Source: Falsibacillus albus (GTDB taxonomy: Bacteria; Bacillota; Bacilli; Bacillales; DSM-25281). Taken from it: a DNA stretch of 64,000 bases. The notes under the pieces were generated by a model, which saw only the letters and a list, made by a program, of their open reading frames with translations, did not search any database and was not told the DNA's origin. A program made the position numbers and the translations under genes. Each line of letters starts with the position of its first letter. Position 1 is the stretch's first letter. Where the stretch lies: assembly GCF_003668575.1 (NCBI RefSeq), contig NZ_RCVZ01000005.1, positions 186,001 through 250,000 on the forward strand, given 5' to 3'. Positions 46,516-54,676 of this stretch are shown in pieces.

Positions 46516-46568
46516 GGAAAACCGAAGGCCCCTTGTGATTTTGCAAGGGCTTTCGGTTTTTTTGATTT
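46516..46568 (+). terminator. Leader terminator/attenuator upstream of tauE/safE
   Basis: AAACCGAAGGCCCCTTG pairs with CAAGGGCTTTCGGTTT (one bulge) and is followed by TTTTGATTTTTTT. It lies 35 bases after a promoter and 160 bases before the exporter gene. Confidence 0.75.
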
Positions 46569-46584
46569 TTTTAAGTTTGCAACA

Positions 46585-46690
46585 AATGATCAATGATTGA
46601 TATCCATGGAGGGTCGGTGGGTCACCGGCGCCTCGCACCTTCCGCTCCAATCGACCATCATGATTTTTTACAAAAAATGTTAACAAGAAA
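46585..46690 (+). repeat. Fragment of interspersed repeat family 1
   Basis: GCCTCGCACCTTCCGCTCCAATCGAC and ATCATGATT resemble the right half of the family 1 copies at 50.9 and 54.5 kb (there CTCGCACCTTCCGCTCCAAT). The left half is degraded. It sits between the leader terminator and the exporter gene. Confidence 0.55.
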
Positions 46691-46729
46691 CAATTTTAAG
46701 TTCAATGATTCAGGAGGAGAATTTAAACA

Positions 46730-47614
46730 ATGAAAAAACTACTCATTTTGGCTTTCATAGGATTAATGGCGCAGTTGATCGATGGTTCATTGGGCATGGC
46801 ATATGGGCTGACATCCACTTCCTTATTGCTCGCATTCGGCATGGCTCCGGCAGTAGTATCTGCTTCAGTCCATCTGGCAGAAGTCGTGACGACTGCAGTG
46901 TCAGGAGTGTCGCATATTAAATTCGGAAACGTGGATAAGAATGTTGTTCGCCAATTAATCTTCCCCGGATCGGTCGGGGCATTTCTCGGAGCTTGCTTAT
47001 TAAGCCGTCTGCCGGGAGAATTGGTTAAGCCCTACATCTCCATCTTTCTCTTACTATTGGGTATATACATCATCATGCGCTTTCTTTTAGATCATTCGAA
47101 GCAAGGACGAACAGAATCTAAACCATATACAAAAAAACAACTCATTCCATTAGGTTTTTTTGCTGGCTTATTGGATGCTACAGGCGGAGGGGGATGGGGA
47201 CCTGTCGCGACTCCCATCTTATTGGCCAAAAAAGGGGCAGATTCCCGGAAAGTGATTGGATCGGTGGACACAAGTGAATTTGCGATCGCATCATCGGCTA
47301 CACTTGGCTTCATTCTTTCTTTGGGATGGGAGAGCGTAAATTGGACATGGGTAATTGCTTTGATGGCAGGGGGAATTGTTGCTGCACCAATTGCCGCATG
47401 GCTCGTAAGGATCATTCCTTCACATATAATGGGTATTTTAGTCGGTGGACTGATCATCATGACCAATGCGCATACACTTCTAACTGCCGGAAATTCTCTT
47501 TCAGGCACCACTATTCAGACAGTGAATATCATTCTCTTTTTTGTTTGGGGCATCGCATTCATCCATATGTTGAGGAAGAGGAAGAAAGCCAATAAAAGAA
47601 CATTGAATGCTTGA
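46730..47614 (+). CDS. TauE/SafE family sulfite/anion exporter
   Basis: The product (294 aa) has about eight membrane helices and the two TauE/SafE repeats (VDKNVVRQLIFPGSVGAFLGACLLSRLPG and the second half beginning LGFFAGLLDATGGGGWGPVATPILL, which is a family signature). Divergent from the sulfate-assimilation operon, it likely exports sulfite or an organosulfur anion, by context. ATG start seven bases behind CAGGAGGAG. Own promoter and terminator. Confidence 0.88.
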   Translation: MKKLLILAFIGLMAQLIDGSLGMAYGLTSTSLLLAFGMAPAVVSASVHLAEVVTTAVSGVSHIKFGNVDKNVVRQLIFPGSVGAFLGACLLSRLPGELVKPYISIFLLLLGIYIIMRFLLDHSKQGRTESKPYTKKQLIPLGFFAGLLDATGGGGWGPVATPILLAKKGADSRKVIGSVDTSEFAIASSATLGFILSLGWESVNWTWVIALMAGGIVAAPIAAWLVRIIPSHIMGILVGGLIIMTNAHTLLTAGNSLSGTTIQTVNIILFFVWGIAFIHMLRKRKKANKRTLNA

Positions 47615-47620
47615 AAAAAA

Positions 47621-47655
47621 TTAAAAGGCAGCCGCGTTTTGCGGCTGCCTTTTAA
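47621..47655 (+). terminator. Terminator of the tauE/safE gene
   Basis: Perfect AAAAGGCAGCCGC/GCGGCTGCCTTTT arms with a GTTTT loop; nearly symmetric, so it may serve the convergent gene as well. Confidence 0.85.
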
Positions 47656-47676
47656 CATTCGGTTATCTTTATGCTG

Positions 47677-47952
47677 CTATGCATACCTTTCAGGATATTC
47701 TTCCATTTGCTGAAGCATGCACGAGATCAATTCTTTTGGAAAACGATAGTTTTTAATCGAATTTCCAATGCTGCAATGAGCGATTATTTCATGTTCTTTT
47801 TCTTCGATGGTCCAATCAGGAATATTGAATTCCTTCATGAGCATGTCCGAAAAGAAATCCAGGGTCGTCTTAGCTGCAGTATCCTCCGGCCGTGCCCTCG
47901 AAACATAATAAATGGTTAGATAATTATATAACGCATCTTGGATTGATGGCAC
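47677..47952 (-). CDS. Conserved hypothetical protein
   Basis: The product (91 aa) is acidic and cytoplasmic, with a central FFSDMLMKEFNIPDWTIEEKEHEIIAHCSIGNSIKNYRFP. I do not recognise its family and B. subtilis has no obvious counterpart between ylaI and ylaH that I recall. It starts at ATG, with AGAGGTGCAAGCG upstream, 18 bases after ylaH stops, so it is probably in the typA-ylaH transcript. Confidence 0.75.
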   Translation of the reverse strand: MPSIQDALYNYLTIYYVSRARPEDTAAKTTLDFFSDMLMKEFNIPDWTIEEKEHEIIAHCSIGNSIKNYRFPKELISCMLQQMEEYPERYA

Positions 47953-47970
47953 GCTTGCACCTCTCCGTTT

Positions 47971-48288
47971 CTATTTCGATTGCTCCGCTTCCATTTTCTT
48001 TTGGTTATGAAGTCGGATTTTATAAATAATCAAAATCAGGGACGCCACGACAAGCCCTTCCCCTACCGGTAGGAAAATGCCCAGGAAGGTCAATAAAGTA
48101 CAACCTAATATTAAAAATATATAAACCATAATCGATTTTAGAACAGGAAGTTTTTTCGCAAAGCCAAGTTTATACACTAAGATGGATAGACCGATAAACG
48201 TAAGATATAACAGCCACATACCTACCTCAGGGTTTTCATCAACCTTATACAAGGATGCGAAGAAGGAAAGGTGTTCAGTTACATTCAC
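47971..48288 (-). CDS. ylaH: YlaH-like membrane protein
   Basis: A 105-aa protein with three predicted helices and the conserved [32 protein letters not shown], typical of the YlaH-like family. Function unknown. It follows typA by 20 bases, as in B. subtilis, and is probably co-transcribed. Confidence 0.9.
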   Translation of the reverse strand: MNVTEHLSFFASLYKVDENPEVGMWLLYLTFIGLSILVYKLGFAKKLPVLKSIMVYIFLILGCTLLTFLGIFLPVGEGLVVASLILIIYKIRLHNQKKMEAEQSK

Positions 48289-48308
48289 GTCGATCCCCCC
48301 TTTTTTAA

Positions 48309-50147
48309 TTAGTTCGTTTCAGCGTATTTCTTCTTTTTAGCAGCTCTTTCACGTTCATTTTTATCCAAGATTTTTTTGCGAAGGCGAATGGATTCAGGAG
48401 TTACTTCACAATATTCGTCGTCATTCAAGTACTCCAACGCTTCTTCCAATGTCATGATTCTTGGTTTTTTCATCGTGGTTGTTTGGTCTTTTGTTGCTGA
48501 ACGAACGTTTGTCGCTTGTTTCATTTTTGTGATATTGACCGTTAAATCATTTTCACGAGTATGTTCCCCGACAACCATGCCTTCATAGATTTCTGTACCA
48601 GGTTCAACAAAAATGACACCACGGTCTTCAACTTGCATGATCCCGTACTGAGAAGCTTTGCCTGTTTCCATAGATACAAGCACACCTTCACGTCGTCCTC
48701 CGACTCTTCCAGTGGCCATAGGCTGATAGCTGTCAAATGTATGGTTGATGATTCCGTAGCCCCTTGTCAATGTGAGGAACTCCGTTGTGTAGCCAATCAG
48801 GCCACGGGCAGGAACCATGAATATCAAACGAACTTGACCGTTGCCATTATTGATCATATCAAGCATTTCACCTTTTCGGATCCCGATTGATTCAATGACA
48901 CCGCCTGTATATTCCTCAGGCACATCGATTTGTACCCTTTCAACCGGTTCACAGCGCACACCGTCAATTTCCCTTACAATGACTTCCGGCTTTGAAACTT
49001 GAAGTTCAAACCCTTCACGGCGCATGTTTTCAATAAGGATTGAAAGATGAAGCTCTCCACGTCCAGATACGATCCAAGCATCAGGGGAATCTGTGTTTTC
49101 AACCTTTAAACTAACGTCTGTTTGAAGCTGTGCTTCCAATCGTTCTTCAATTTTCCTTGCTGTGACATATTTCCCTTCACGTCCTGCAAATGGACTGTTG
49201 TTGACAAGGAAGGTCATTTGAAGTGTAGGTTCGTCGATACGCAATACCGGAAGCGGCTCTTGGTGTTCAACAGGACATACTGTTTCACCGACATTGATGT
49301 CTTCCATTCCGGAAACTGCAATCAAGTCACCGGCATGGGCTTCTTGGATTTCCAGACGTTTCAACCCAAAGAAACCGAAAATTTTTGTTACCCGGAATTG
49401 TTTGATTGTGCCGTCAAGTTTCATCAATGCGACTTGTTGTCCGACTTTCATCGTACCTCGGAAAACACGGCCGATCCCAATTCTTCCGACATAGTCATTG
49501 TAATCCAGCAATGCGACTTGGAATTGCAATGGCTCTTCCTTGTTATCGATTGGAGCAGGAACATGCTCAACAATCGCTTCAAATAAAGATTCCATGTTTT
49601 CATCTTGTTTTTCAGGGTCTGTACTGGCCGTACCGTTGATCCCTGATGCATAAATAACTGGGAATTCCAGCTGTTCATCATTGGCATCCAATTCGATGAA
49701 TAATTCCAATACTTCGTCCACTACTTCTTCCGGCCTAGCAAAATCACGGTCAATTTTATTGACTACGACGATTGGTCGTAGATTTTGCTCCAAAGCTTTT
49801 TTCAATACAAAACGAGTTTGTGGCATACAGCCTTCATACGCGTCAACGACCAATAGAACACCATCAACCATTTTCATGATCCGTTCTACTTCGCCTCCAA
49901 AGTCGGCATGTCCCGGCGTATCCATGATATTAATTCGCTTCTCTTTATATTGAACGGCCGTATTCTTTGCCAAGATCGTGATTCCGCGCTCTCTTTCAAG
50001 ATCATTGGAATCCATTGCACGCTCTTCTACATGTTCATTTGAACGGAATGTACCAGATTGTTTAAGCAATTGATCCACAAGCGTTGTTTTTCCATGGTCA
50101 ACGTGGGCAATGATGGCAATGTTACGGATGTCTTCTCTTAATTTCAA
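48309..50147 (-). CDS. typA: Ribosome-associated translational GTPase TypA/BipA
   Basis: A 612-aa elongation-factor-like GTPase. G1 is [19 protein letters not shown]3 is [12 protein letters not shown]4 VVNKIDR. It is followed by EF-G-like domains II, III and V and the BipA-specific C-terminal domain with [19 protein letters not shown] and the [22 protein letters not shown] stretch. BipA proteins aid ribosome assembly and stress growth. The TTG start is behind CAGGAGTGAACATAA. It has its own promoter at 50196-50223. Confidence 0.97.
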   Translation of the reverse strand: MKLREDIRNIAIIAHVDHGKTTLVDQLLKQSGTFRSNEHVEERAMDSNDLERERGITILAKNTAVQYKEKRINIMDTPGHADFGGEVERIMKMVDGVLLVVDAYEGCMPQTRFVLKKALEQNLRPIVVVNKIDRDFARPEEVVDEVLELFIELDANDEQLEFPVIYASGINGTASTDPEKQDENMESLFEAIVEHVPAPIDNKEEPLQFQVALLDYNDYVGRIGIGRVFRGTMKVGQQVALMKLDGTIKQFRVTKIFGFFGLKRLEIQEAHAGDLIAVSGMEDINVGETVCPVEHQEPLPVLRIDEPTLQMTFLVNNSPFAGREGKYVTARKIEERLEAQLQTDVSLKVENTDSPDAWIVSGRGELHLSILIENMRREGFELQVSKPEVIVREIDGVRCEPVERVQIDVPEEYTGGVIESIGIRKGEMLDMINNGNGQVRLIFMVPARGLIGYTTEFLTLTRGYGIINHTFDSYQPMATGRVGGRREGVLVSMETGKASQYGIMQVEDRGVIFVEPGTEIYEGMVVGEHTRENDLTVNITKMKQATNVRSATKDQTTTMKKPRIMTLEEALEYLNDDEYCEVTPESIRLRKKILDKNERERAAKKKKYAETN

Positions 50148-50195
50148 TTATGTTCACTCCTGCCTTTTAGCATCCATTGTTTCTTTAACTAGCTC

Positions 50196-50223
50196 ATTAT
50201 ATCATAGTAGCTAGAAATGTCTA
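50196..50223 (-). promoter_or_regulatory. Sigma-A promoter of typA
   Basis: Minus strand TAGACA (50218-50223), a 16-base spacer, TATAAT (50196-50201), about 49 bases before the typA start. Confidence 0.7.
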
Positions 50224-50262
50224 ATAAGATTATGTACAATAGTTCATGGGAGGCGAAATGTC

Positions 50263-50448
50263 ATGAAAGATATCAAATGGATTTTTGTCTTATATTCTAT
50301 CTTGGCTGCATCAGCCATCATGGGAATTGGCGTAGCCATCGGGGAACGTAGCATAATCGGCGTCTTAGTTTGCATCGTTCTCCTAATCGTGATCATGGGT
50401 ATTGGTTTCAAAAAGAAAAAACAAATGCGAGAACAAGGTAAATTATAA
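50263..50448 (+). CDS. ylaF: YlaF family membrane protein (DUF5325)
   Basis: A 61-aa protein with two hydrophobic helices joined by a tight turn (IKWIFVLYSILAASAIMG, then IIGVLVCIVLLIVIMGIGF) and a basic tail. It matches YlaF by size, composition and position beside typA. Function unknown. GGGAGG precedes the ATG. Confidence 0.88.
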   Translation: MKDIKWIFVLYSILAASAIMGIGVAIGERSIIGVLVCIVLLIVIMGIGFKKKKQMREQGKL

Positions 50449-50692
50449 AAAGAAAAGCAAAGCCGGCTTGCCCAGAGGCGAAGAGATAAGGATCAAAGGC
50501 TAAGTTCGCCACATCATGTGGCGACGCCTTTGCTATTACATCCTGTACGTCGGAGATAAAGGAATCACGAAGAGCGCAGCGATTCGATGATGAATTATCG
50601 TAGACACAGGAAAGGAAATCTCACAGCCTCTAGCCGGTGGAGCTGGACAAAAGAAAAGCGAAGCCGCCATGCTTAGAGGCGTATAGACAGGA
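50447..50692 (+). repeat. Intergenic repeat family 3, two related units
   Basis: A 45-base unit occurs twice in the same orientation, at 50447-50490 and 50648-50692, sharing AAAAGAAAAGC-R-AAGCCG and AGAGGCG with about 80 percent identity. Between them are a palindrome CGCCACATCATGTGGCG (50508-50524) and text such as GGAGATAAAGGAATCACGA and GGAAAGGAAATCTCAC. It follows ylaF directly and no separate terminator was seen. Confidence 0.6.
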
Positions 50693-50769
50693 GAAATTGC
50701 AGTTCAATTTTTCCTTGGCCTGAAGCACTGCGAGATAAAGGGACCACGATCGGGGAAATCGGTTGTGGT

Positions 50770-51200
50770 TCTTTTATTTTCGCTCTTTTCGTAAAGTTTG
50801 TTGCTATTCATTAAAGGTTGTGAAAGGCTGATTTCCACTGTGGGGTCTCACCTGGCCCGCTGATCCCTCCGGGGTCTCGCACCTTCCGCTCCAATCAACA
50901 ACATATGATGAGTTATTTGAAAAAAATTGCTGAAAACAACAATCTTTGAGAAATGAGCCTTTCGTAAAGATTGCAGATTTCAACGCGCAAATAGATGTTT
51001 AGCGCGTTGAAATATAGGATTCCGGCTCTATTCTCACTTATTAGGCAAATAAAATTGAATTGACAATCCTATTTTAGTCGTTAAAGCAACAAAGGTTGTG
51101 CAGGATTGTTTTTCGCCCCTACGCTAAGCACCGCAGCTTTCCAAATGCCCCGCTGTTCCCTCCTGAGTCTACGACTTTCACTTCAATCAACAAACTGGAC
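50770..51200 (+). repeat. Interspersed repeat family 1, copy G (composite)
   Basis: Blocks in order: TTTTCGTAAAGTTTGTTGC, CTATTCATTAAAGGTTG, GGCTGATTTCCACTG, GGGGTCTCACCTGG, CTCGCACCTTCCGCTCCAAT, CAACATATGATGAGTTATTTG, AACAACAATCTTTGAGAAA, then the second half with GCGCGTTGAAATATAGGAT and TATTAGGCAA shared with copy B. At about 51080-51190 a third, more degraded piece repeats the core again (GCTGTTCCCTCC, CTTCAATCAAC). No ORF. Confidence 0.75.
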
Positions 51201-51238
51201 ATCAAAGTTTAATATTTCCATTTTTTTATAAACCCTAC

Positions 51239-51283
51239 AAAAAAAATCACCTGAAAAGGACCAAGTCCTTTTCGGGTGATTTG
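51239..51283 (-). terminator. Terminator of the suhB-GNAT unit
   Basis: AATCACCTGAAAAGGAC and GTCCTTTTCGGGTGATT arms (one mismatch) with a CAA loop; on the minus strand eight T follow, 13 bases after the GNAT gene stop. Confidence 0.85.
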
Positions 51284-51295
51284 CAATATCTCAAT

Positions 51296-51763
51296 TCACA
51301 ATGACTTGACAAGGATCAAAAACTGTTGTTTTTCTTCACTTTCAACCTTGAACTGTTCGAAGCCGCACCGGCTCAAAAAATCTACCCACGTATACTGCTC
51401 AATCGGAACACCCGCAAAAATAGCTTTATGCCCATTAGCTTTGAGTTCCTCGCCTAATATCGTGATTACTTCTTCACCTACCCCTTCCATACGACGGGAA
51501 GGCTTTACGATAAGAGTCCCAAGCCAGGGTTTTCCATTCGAAGGCGCAGTCTCCATGTGGTACGTGATGGCTACAGGTTCTGTTCTTCTCGGCTCAAACC
51601 ATGTCAGCCATTTCCCTGGCATTTCTTCATGCCTCTTTGTGTATGTCAATACACTTTCATTTTTCATTTCGATCGTTTTCCACTCCAAGGAGGTTTCAAT
51701 CCAATCTGAAAAATGAACTTCATCTTCTTTTTCAAAATGACGAGACGATATTCTATTTTCCAT
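51296..51763 (-). CDS. GNAT family N-acetyltransferase
   Basis: The product (155 aa) is a small GNAT protein with beta strands AVTYHMET... and an acetyl-CoA loop in VKPSRRMEGVGEEVITIL (about 92-109). Substrate unknown. Its start overlaps the suhB stop by 11 bases, and both end at the same terminator, so they are co-expressed. A position near suhB occupied by other small genes in B. subtilis. Confidence 0.82.
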   Translation of the reverse strand: MENRISSRHFEKEDEVHFSDWIETSLEWKTIEMKNESVLTYTKRHEEMPGKWLTWFEPRRTEPVAITYHMETAPSNGKPWLGTLIVKPSRRMEGVGEEVITILGEELKANGHKAIFAGVPIEQYTWVDFLSRCGFEQFKVESEEKQQFLILVKSL

Positions 51764-52550
51764 TTTTAATGTATTTCTCGATAATCTCTTGATGAAGCCC
51801 AGGCTTAGAAGCGAACATCGGACTTTTGTTTATCATATCCAATTCGTTTCCGTATAAATCAGTCACTTTCCCGCCTAATTCTTCAACTAAAACCTTTCCA
51901 CCTGCAAAATCCCACGGTGAAAGCCGCATCGTAATATAGGCATCAAGCCTTCCTGTTGCTACATACGCAAGTTCTAATGCAGCTGAGCCGTATGATCGGG
52001 TTCCCCTGACATCTTTTACAAGCGGAGTGAAAGTCTGATGGTCGATGCGTTTGTTCGGGGTGACCCAGGTTGCATTCAGAGATACTATTGCTTTATCAAC
52101 CGAAACTTCTTCCAACTTCGGCAGTTTGGCTTCATTCAAATATGCCCCTTCACCAGACTTCGCATGATAAAGCTCATCCAACACAACATCATAAATGTAT
52201 CCGAGCTTACCTATCCCGTCTTCATAAACCCCAATAGAAATGGCGAAGTTGCGCTGTTGATGAACAAAATTCATTGTTCCGTCAATCGGATCAATGATCC
52301 AAACAACACCTTTGAGGTTTTCAATGACATCGCCGAACCCCTCTTCACCGAATACACGATGTTCTGGATACGATTCCTTTATTTTACAGATGAAATACTG
52401 CTCAGTCTCTTTATCGATGTTCGTAACTAAATCGTTTGCATTCGACTTTGTCTGTACATTAAGTTTGCCAGTAAAGGATTCCTTGATCCTATCCCCTGCT
52501 TCTTTAAGCCATTCCTTTGCATATGTATCGATTTCAATCCAATTTGTCAT
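51753..52550 (-). CDS. suhB: Inositol monophosphatase family protein (YktC/SuhB-like)
   Basis: The 265-aa Mg2+-dependent phosphatase has the family motifs FGEEGFGD (about 67-74), WIIDPIDGTMNFVHQQRNF (metal-binding DPIDGT) and SPWDFAGGKVLVEELGG. It likely acts on inositol or other sugar monophosphates. It corresponds by position to B. subtilis yktC. ATG start with AAAGGGAGG upstream. Co-transcribed with the overlapping GNAT gene. Confidence 0.93.
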   Translation of the reverse strand: MTNWIEIDTYAKEWLKEAGDRIKESFTGKLNVQTKSNANDLVTNIDKETEQYFICKIKESYPEHRVFGEEGFGDVIENLKGVVWIIDPIDGTMNFVHQQRNFAISIGVYEDGIGKLGYIYDVVLDELYHAKSGEGAYLNEAKLPKLEEVSVDKAIVSLNATWVTPNKRIDHQTFTPLVKDVRGTRSYGSAALELAYVATGRLDAYITMRLSPWDFAGGKVLVEELGGKVTDLYGNELDMINKSPMFASKPGLHQEIIEKYIKNGK

Positions 52551-52670
52551 GCTTTATTCCTCCCTTTTGGGATATCAATTGACATTTAAAATGTATAATT
52601 TAGATTATCGGAAAAATACTCTATCTTCAAGTTTAAGCGATTGACATGAATTGCATTCTTTCGATTGCAT

Positions 52671-52708
52671 ATAAAAACGGATTCCATTCAAAGGTACAGG
52701 AATCCGTT
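52671..52708 (-). terminator. Terminator of the ykzI-like gene
   Basis: AACGGATTCC (52677-52686) and GGAATCCGTT (52699-52708), T-rich on the minus strand, about 54 bases after the small gene at 52762-52956. Confidence 0.75.
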
Positions 52709-52761
52709 GACTATGCTTTTAGATCACTCAAAATCATCTTTCGTTTTGTTCCTTTCACTGA

Positions 52762-52956
52762 CTATAATGCTCTTAATCTTACAAGCTCTTCGCGGATTTT
52801 TTCGAGTTTCTTTTTTGTATTGGTTTGTTTCTCTTCATTTTTTTCTTGGATGGCTTCAAAAAGGACAGCCAATTCATAATCCATCTCTAAGCGGAGCACT
52901 GCCAACCTTTGCTGGTCATAATCTTTCTTTCTTGACGAATTCATTACTTGTTTCAT
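52762..52956 (-). CDS. Small charged helical protein (YkzI-like by position)
   Basis: A 64-aa protein, almost entirely helical and rich in Glu and Lys (QQRLAVLRLEMDYELAVLF, then EKQTNTKKKLEKIREEL), with coiled-coil character. In B. subtilis the small gene ykzI lies between yktB and yktC at the corresponding place; I assign it by synteny only. GGAAGGGG precedes the ATG. Own terminator. Confidence 0.65.
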   Translation of the reverse strand: MKQVMNSSRKKDYDQQRLAVLRLEMDYELAVLFEAIQEKNEEKQTNTKKKLEKIREELVRLRAL

Positions 52957-53163
52957 TTGTTAACACCCCTTCCAAAGTATTCATCAAAGGTTCAAAATTT
53001 TCAGTTATTAGTTAGTACTATACTATGTGTGAGGTCATTATCGTGCAACAAAATTGTGTGTTAACCTATTTGTCTTTCTCGCCATCATTCGACAAATTCT
53101 TTTTGGTTCCTTTTTATTTATGGTACAATTATGACACTATTTTCAGCATAGGCGGTGCAATTT

Positions 53164-53784
53164 ATGACTTTTAATGGATTTACCAATGAAGATTTTGAAG
53201 TTTTTTCTATAGATGGTCTCGATGCGCGGATGGAAGCCTTGAAAAGTATGGTTCGTCCTAAATTAGAAAGCCTTGGAGAACATTTTTCCCCGACATTAAG
53301 TTCCTTGTGCGGCGTCGAAATGCATTACCATGTTGCCAAACATGCACGTCGGACAAAGAACCCTCCTAATGATACTTGGGTTTCCTTTGCAAATAACCGC
53401 AGAGGATATAAAATGCTTCCGCACTTTCAAATAGGATTATGGTCCACCCATGTCTTTGTATGGTTTGCTGTTATTTATGAAGCGCCTCATAAAGCCGAAA
53501 TCGGTAAAAAATTTGCCTCTAATGTCCAAAAGATCGAAAAGAAAATTCCTAATCATTTCGTTTGGTCAAAGGATCATACTAAGCCAGATGCAATTCCTAT
53601 GTCCGGCTTATCTGAAGATGAGCTTCTACAACTTTTCCAGCGCCTGCAAGATGTTAAAAAGGCGGAGCTTTTATGCGGAATCCATATACCGAAAGCTCAA
53701 GCAATAAAAATGAGCGGCAAGGAATTCATTGAAAAAGTCGATGATGCTTTTGCTCATTTAATACCCTTATATAAGCTTTCATAA
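53164..53784 (+). CDS. yktB: YktB family protein (UPF0637/DUF1054)
   Basis: The product (206 aa) matches YktB, with [31 protein letters not shown] at the start and [38 protein letters not shown] in the middle. The fold is known from structural genomics, but function is unknown. The start is ATG 53164, after GGCGGTG; an in-frame GTG at 53155 overlaps the site. Convergent with yktA. Confidence 0.9.
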   Translation: MTFNGFTNEDFEVFSIDGLDARMEALKSMVRPKLESLGEHFSPTLSSLCGVEMHYHVAKHARRTKNPPNDTWVSFANNRRGYKMLPHFQIGLWSTHVFVWFAVIYEAPHKAEIGKKFASNVQKIEKKIPNHFVWSKDHTKPDAIPMSGLSEDELLQLFQRLQDVKKAELLCGIHIPKAQAIKMSGKEFIEKVDDAFAHLIPLYKLS

Positions 53785-53847
53785 ACATAAGGATACCTGC
53801 TGCACCAAGGCATTCAACAACCAGGATGAAGTTGATGAAAATAACGG

Positions 53848-53953
53848 AAGGCTGTCAGATGACAAAAAAGCCATGATTCATAAATTGATGGAGAAAGTAG
53901 TAGAACCTTTCCTCCATTTTATGAATCATGGCATCATTTGGACAGCCTTTTTT
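53848..53953. terminator. Long imperfect palindrome between yktB and yktA
   Basis: Left arm from 53848 (AAGGCTGTC, AGATGA, GCCATGATTCATAAA, ATGGAG) and right arm to 53953 (CTCCAT, TTTATGAATCATGGC, ATCATT, GACAGCCTT) pair with small internal loops around about 12 unpaired bases. T follows on the plus strand. A stem of about 40 bp is unusually long for a plain terminator. Confidence 0.65.
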
Positions 53954-53959
53954 TGCGTC

Positions 53960-54229
53960 TTACATCTTAATCAAACTGCCTTTTTCCTGTTCCTTTGTTT
54001 TTTTCACGACATGATAGCTTGAATAGCCGCTGGATTGTTCAAATTCTTTGCATAGCTGTTTTTCCTCAGACTTGCTTGGTACGATTTCCTTGAATCTTCG
54101 ATAGGTCGACATGACATCGTCCCGAGAAACACCCTTCTCATATGCTTTTTCAATCGTTTCAAAGAATTTGATGACGTCAATGACTTCATCTGTCGTCCAA
54201 TCATAAGAAAACGGATATTGATATTCCAT
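53960..54229 (-). CDS. yktA: YktA family protein (UPF0223)
   Basis: A small 89-aa protein starting [20 protein letters not shown], diagnostic of UPF0223. It is helical, with a conserved [14 protein letters not shown] helix. Function unknown. ATG start with AAGAAGGTG upstream. It shares the long hairpin with the convergent yktB. Confidence 0.9.
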   Translation of the reverse strand: MEYQYPFSYDWTTDEVIDVIKFFETIEKAYEKGVSRDDVMSTYRRFKEIVPSKSEEKQLCKEFEQSSGYSSYHVVKKTKEQEKGSLIKM

Positions 54230-54254
54230 TGTTTACACCTTCTTTTGTTTGTCT

Positions 54255-54660
54255 TTGCTTCTATTAGCCTCTTTTCGTCAAGTTTGTTGCTATTCATTAA
54301 AGGTTTGTAGTTGGTTTCCGCTACAGGATGCTCGCTTTCCAAGTGGCCACACAGGAAGTGAGGTCGTTCGATGTTGGCACACGACGTGCCGTATTTAATC
54401 GAACATCCGCCTTACCTCTCCTCGCTTCGCTGCGGGGTCTCATCTTGTCTAGCTCCAGGGCTTAGGGGCTCGAGGTCATAAGCCCTGCAGCTTTTCCAAC
54501 TGGCCTGCTGTTCCCTCCGGAGTTTCGCACTTTCCGCTCCAATCAACATCAAATGATGAGATATTTGAAAGAAAAACTGTAAAAACAACACTCTTTGAGA
54601 AAAGAGCCTATCCATAAAAGGTTGAGCCCTCTGGAGCCTCGCACCTTTCAATCTTCAACA
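54255..54660 (+). repeat. Interspersed repeat family 1, copy H (long composite)
   Basis: The whole 447 bp yktA-upstream gap is repeat: TTTGTTGCTATTCATTAAAGG, GGATGCTCGCTTTCC, AAGTGAGGTCGTTCGATGTT (shared with copies A and B), TTCGCTGCGGGGTCTCA, TGTCTAGCTCCAGGGCTTAG, GGTCATAAGCCCTGCAGC, TTCCGCTCCAATCAACAT, AATGATGAGATATTTGAAAG, AACAACACTCTTTGAGAAA and a final GAGCCTCGCACCTTTC piece. Modules are ordered as in copies B and G, with an extra middle module absent there. Confidence 0.75.
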
Positions 54661-54676
54661 GGCACTATTTTATTAC

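Noticed and set aside
54412-54651. Minus-strand ORF of 79 codons inside repeat copy H
   Set aside because: It lies wholly in the repeat, has no ribosome binding site, and its composition reflects the GC-rich repeat modules.
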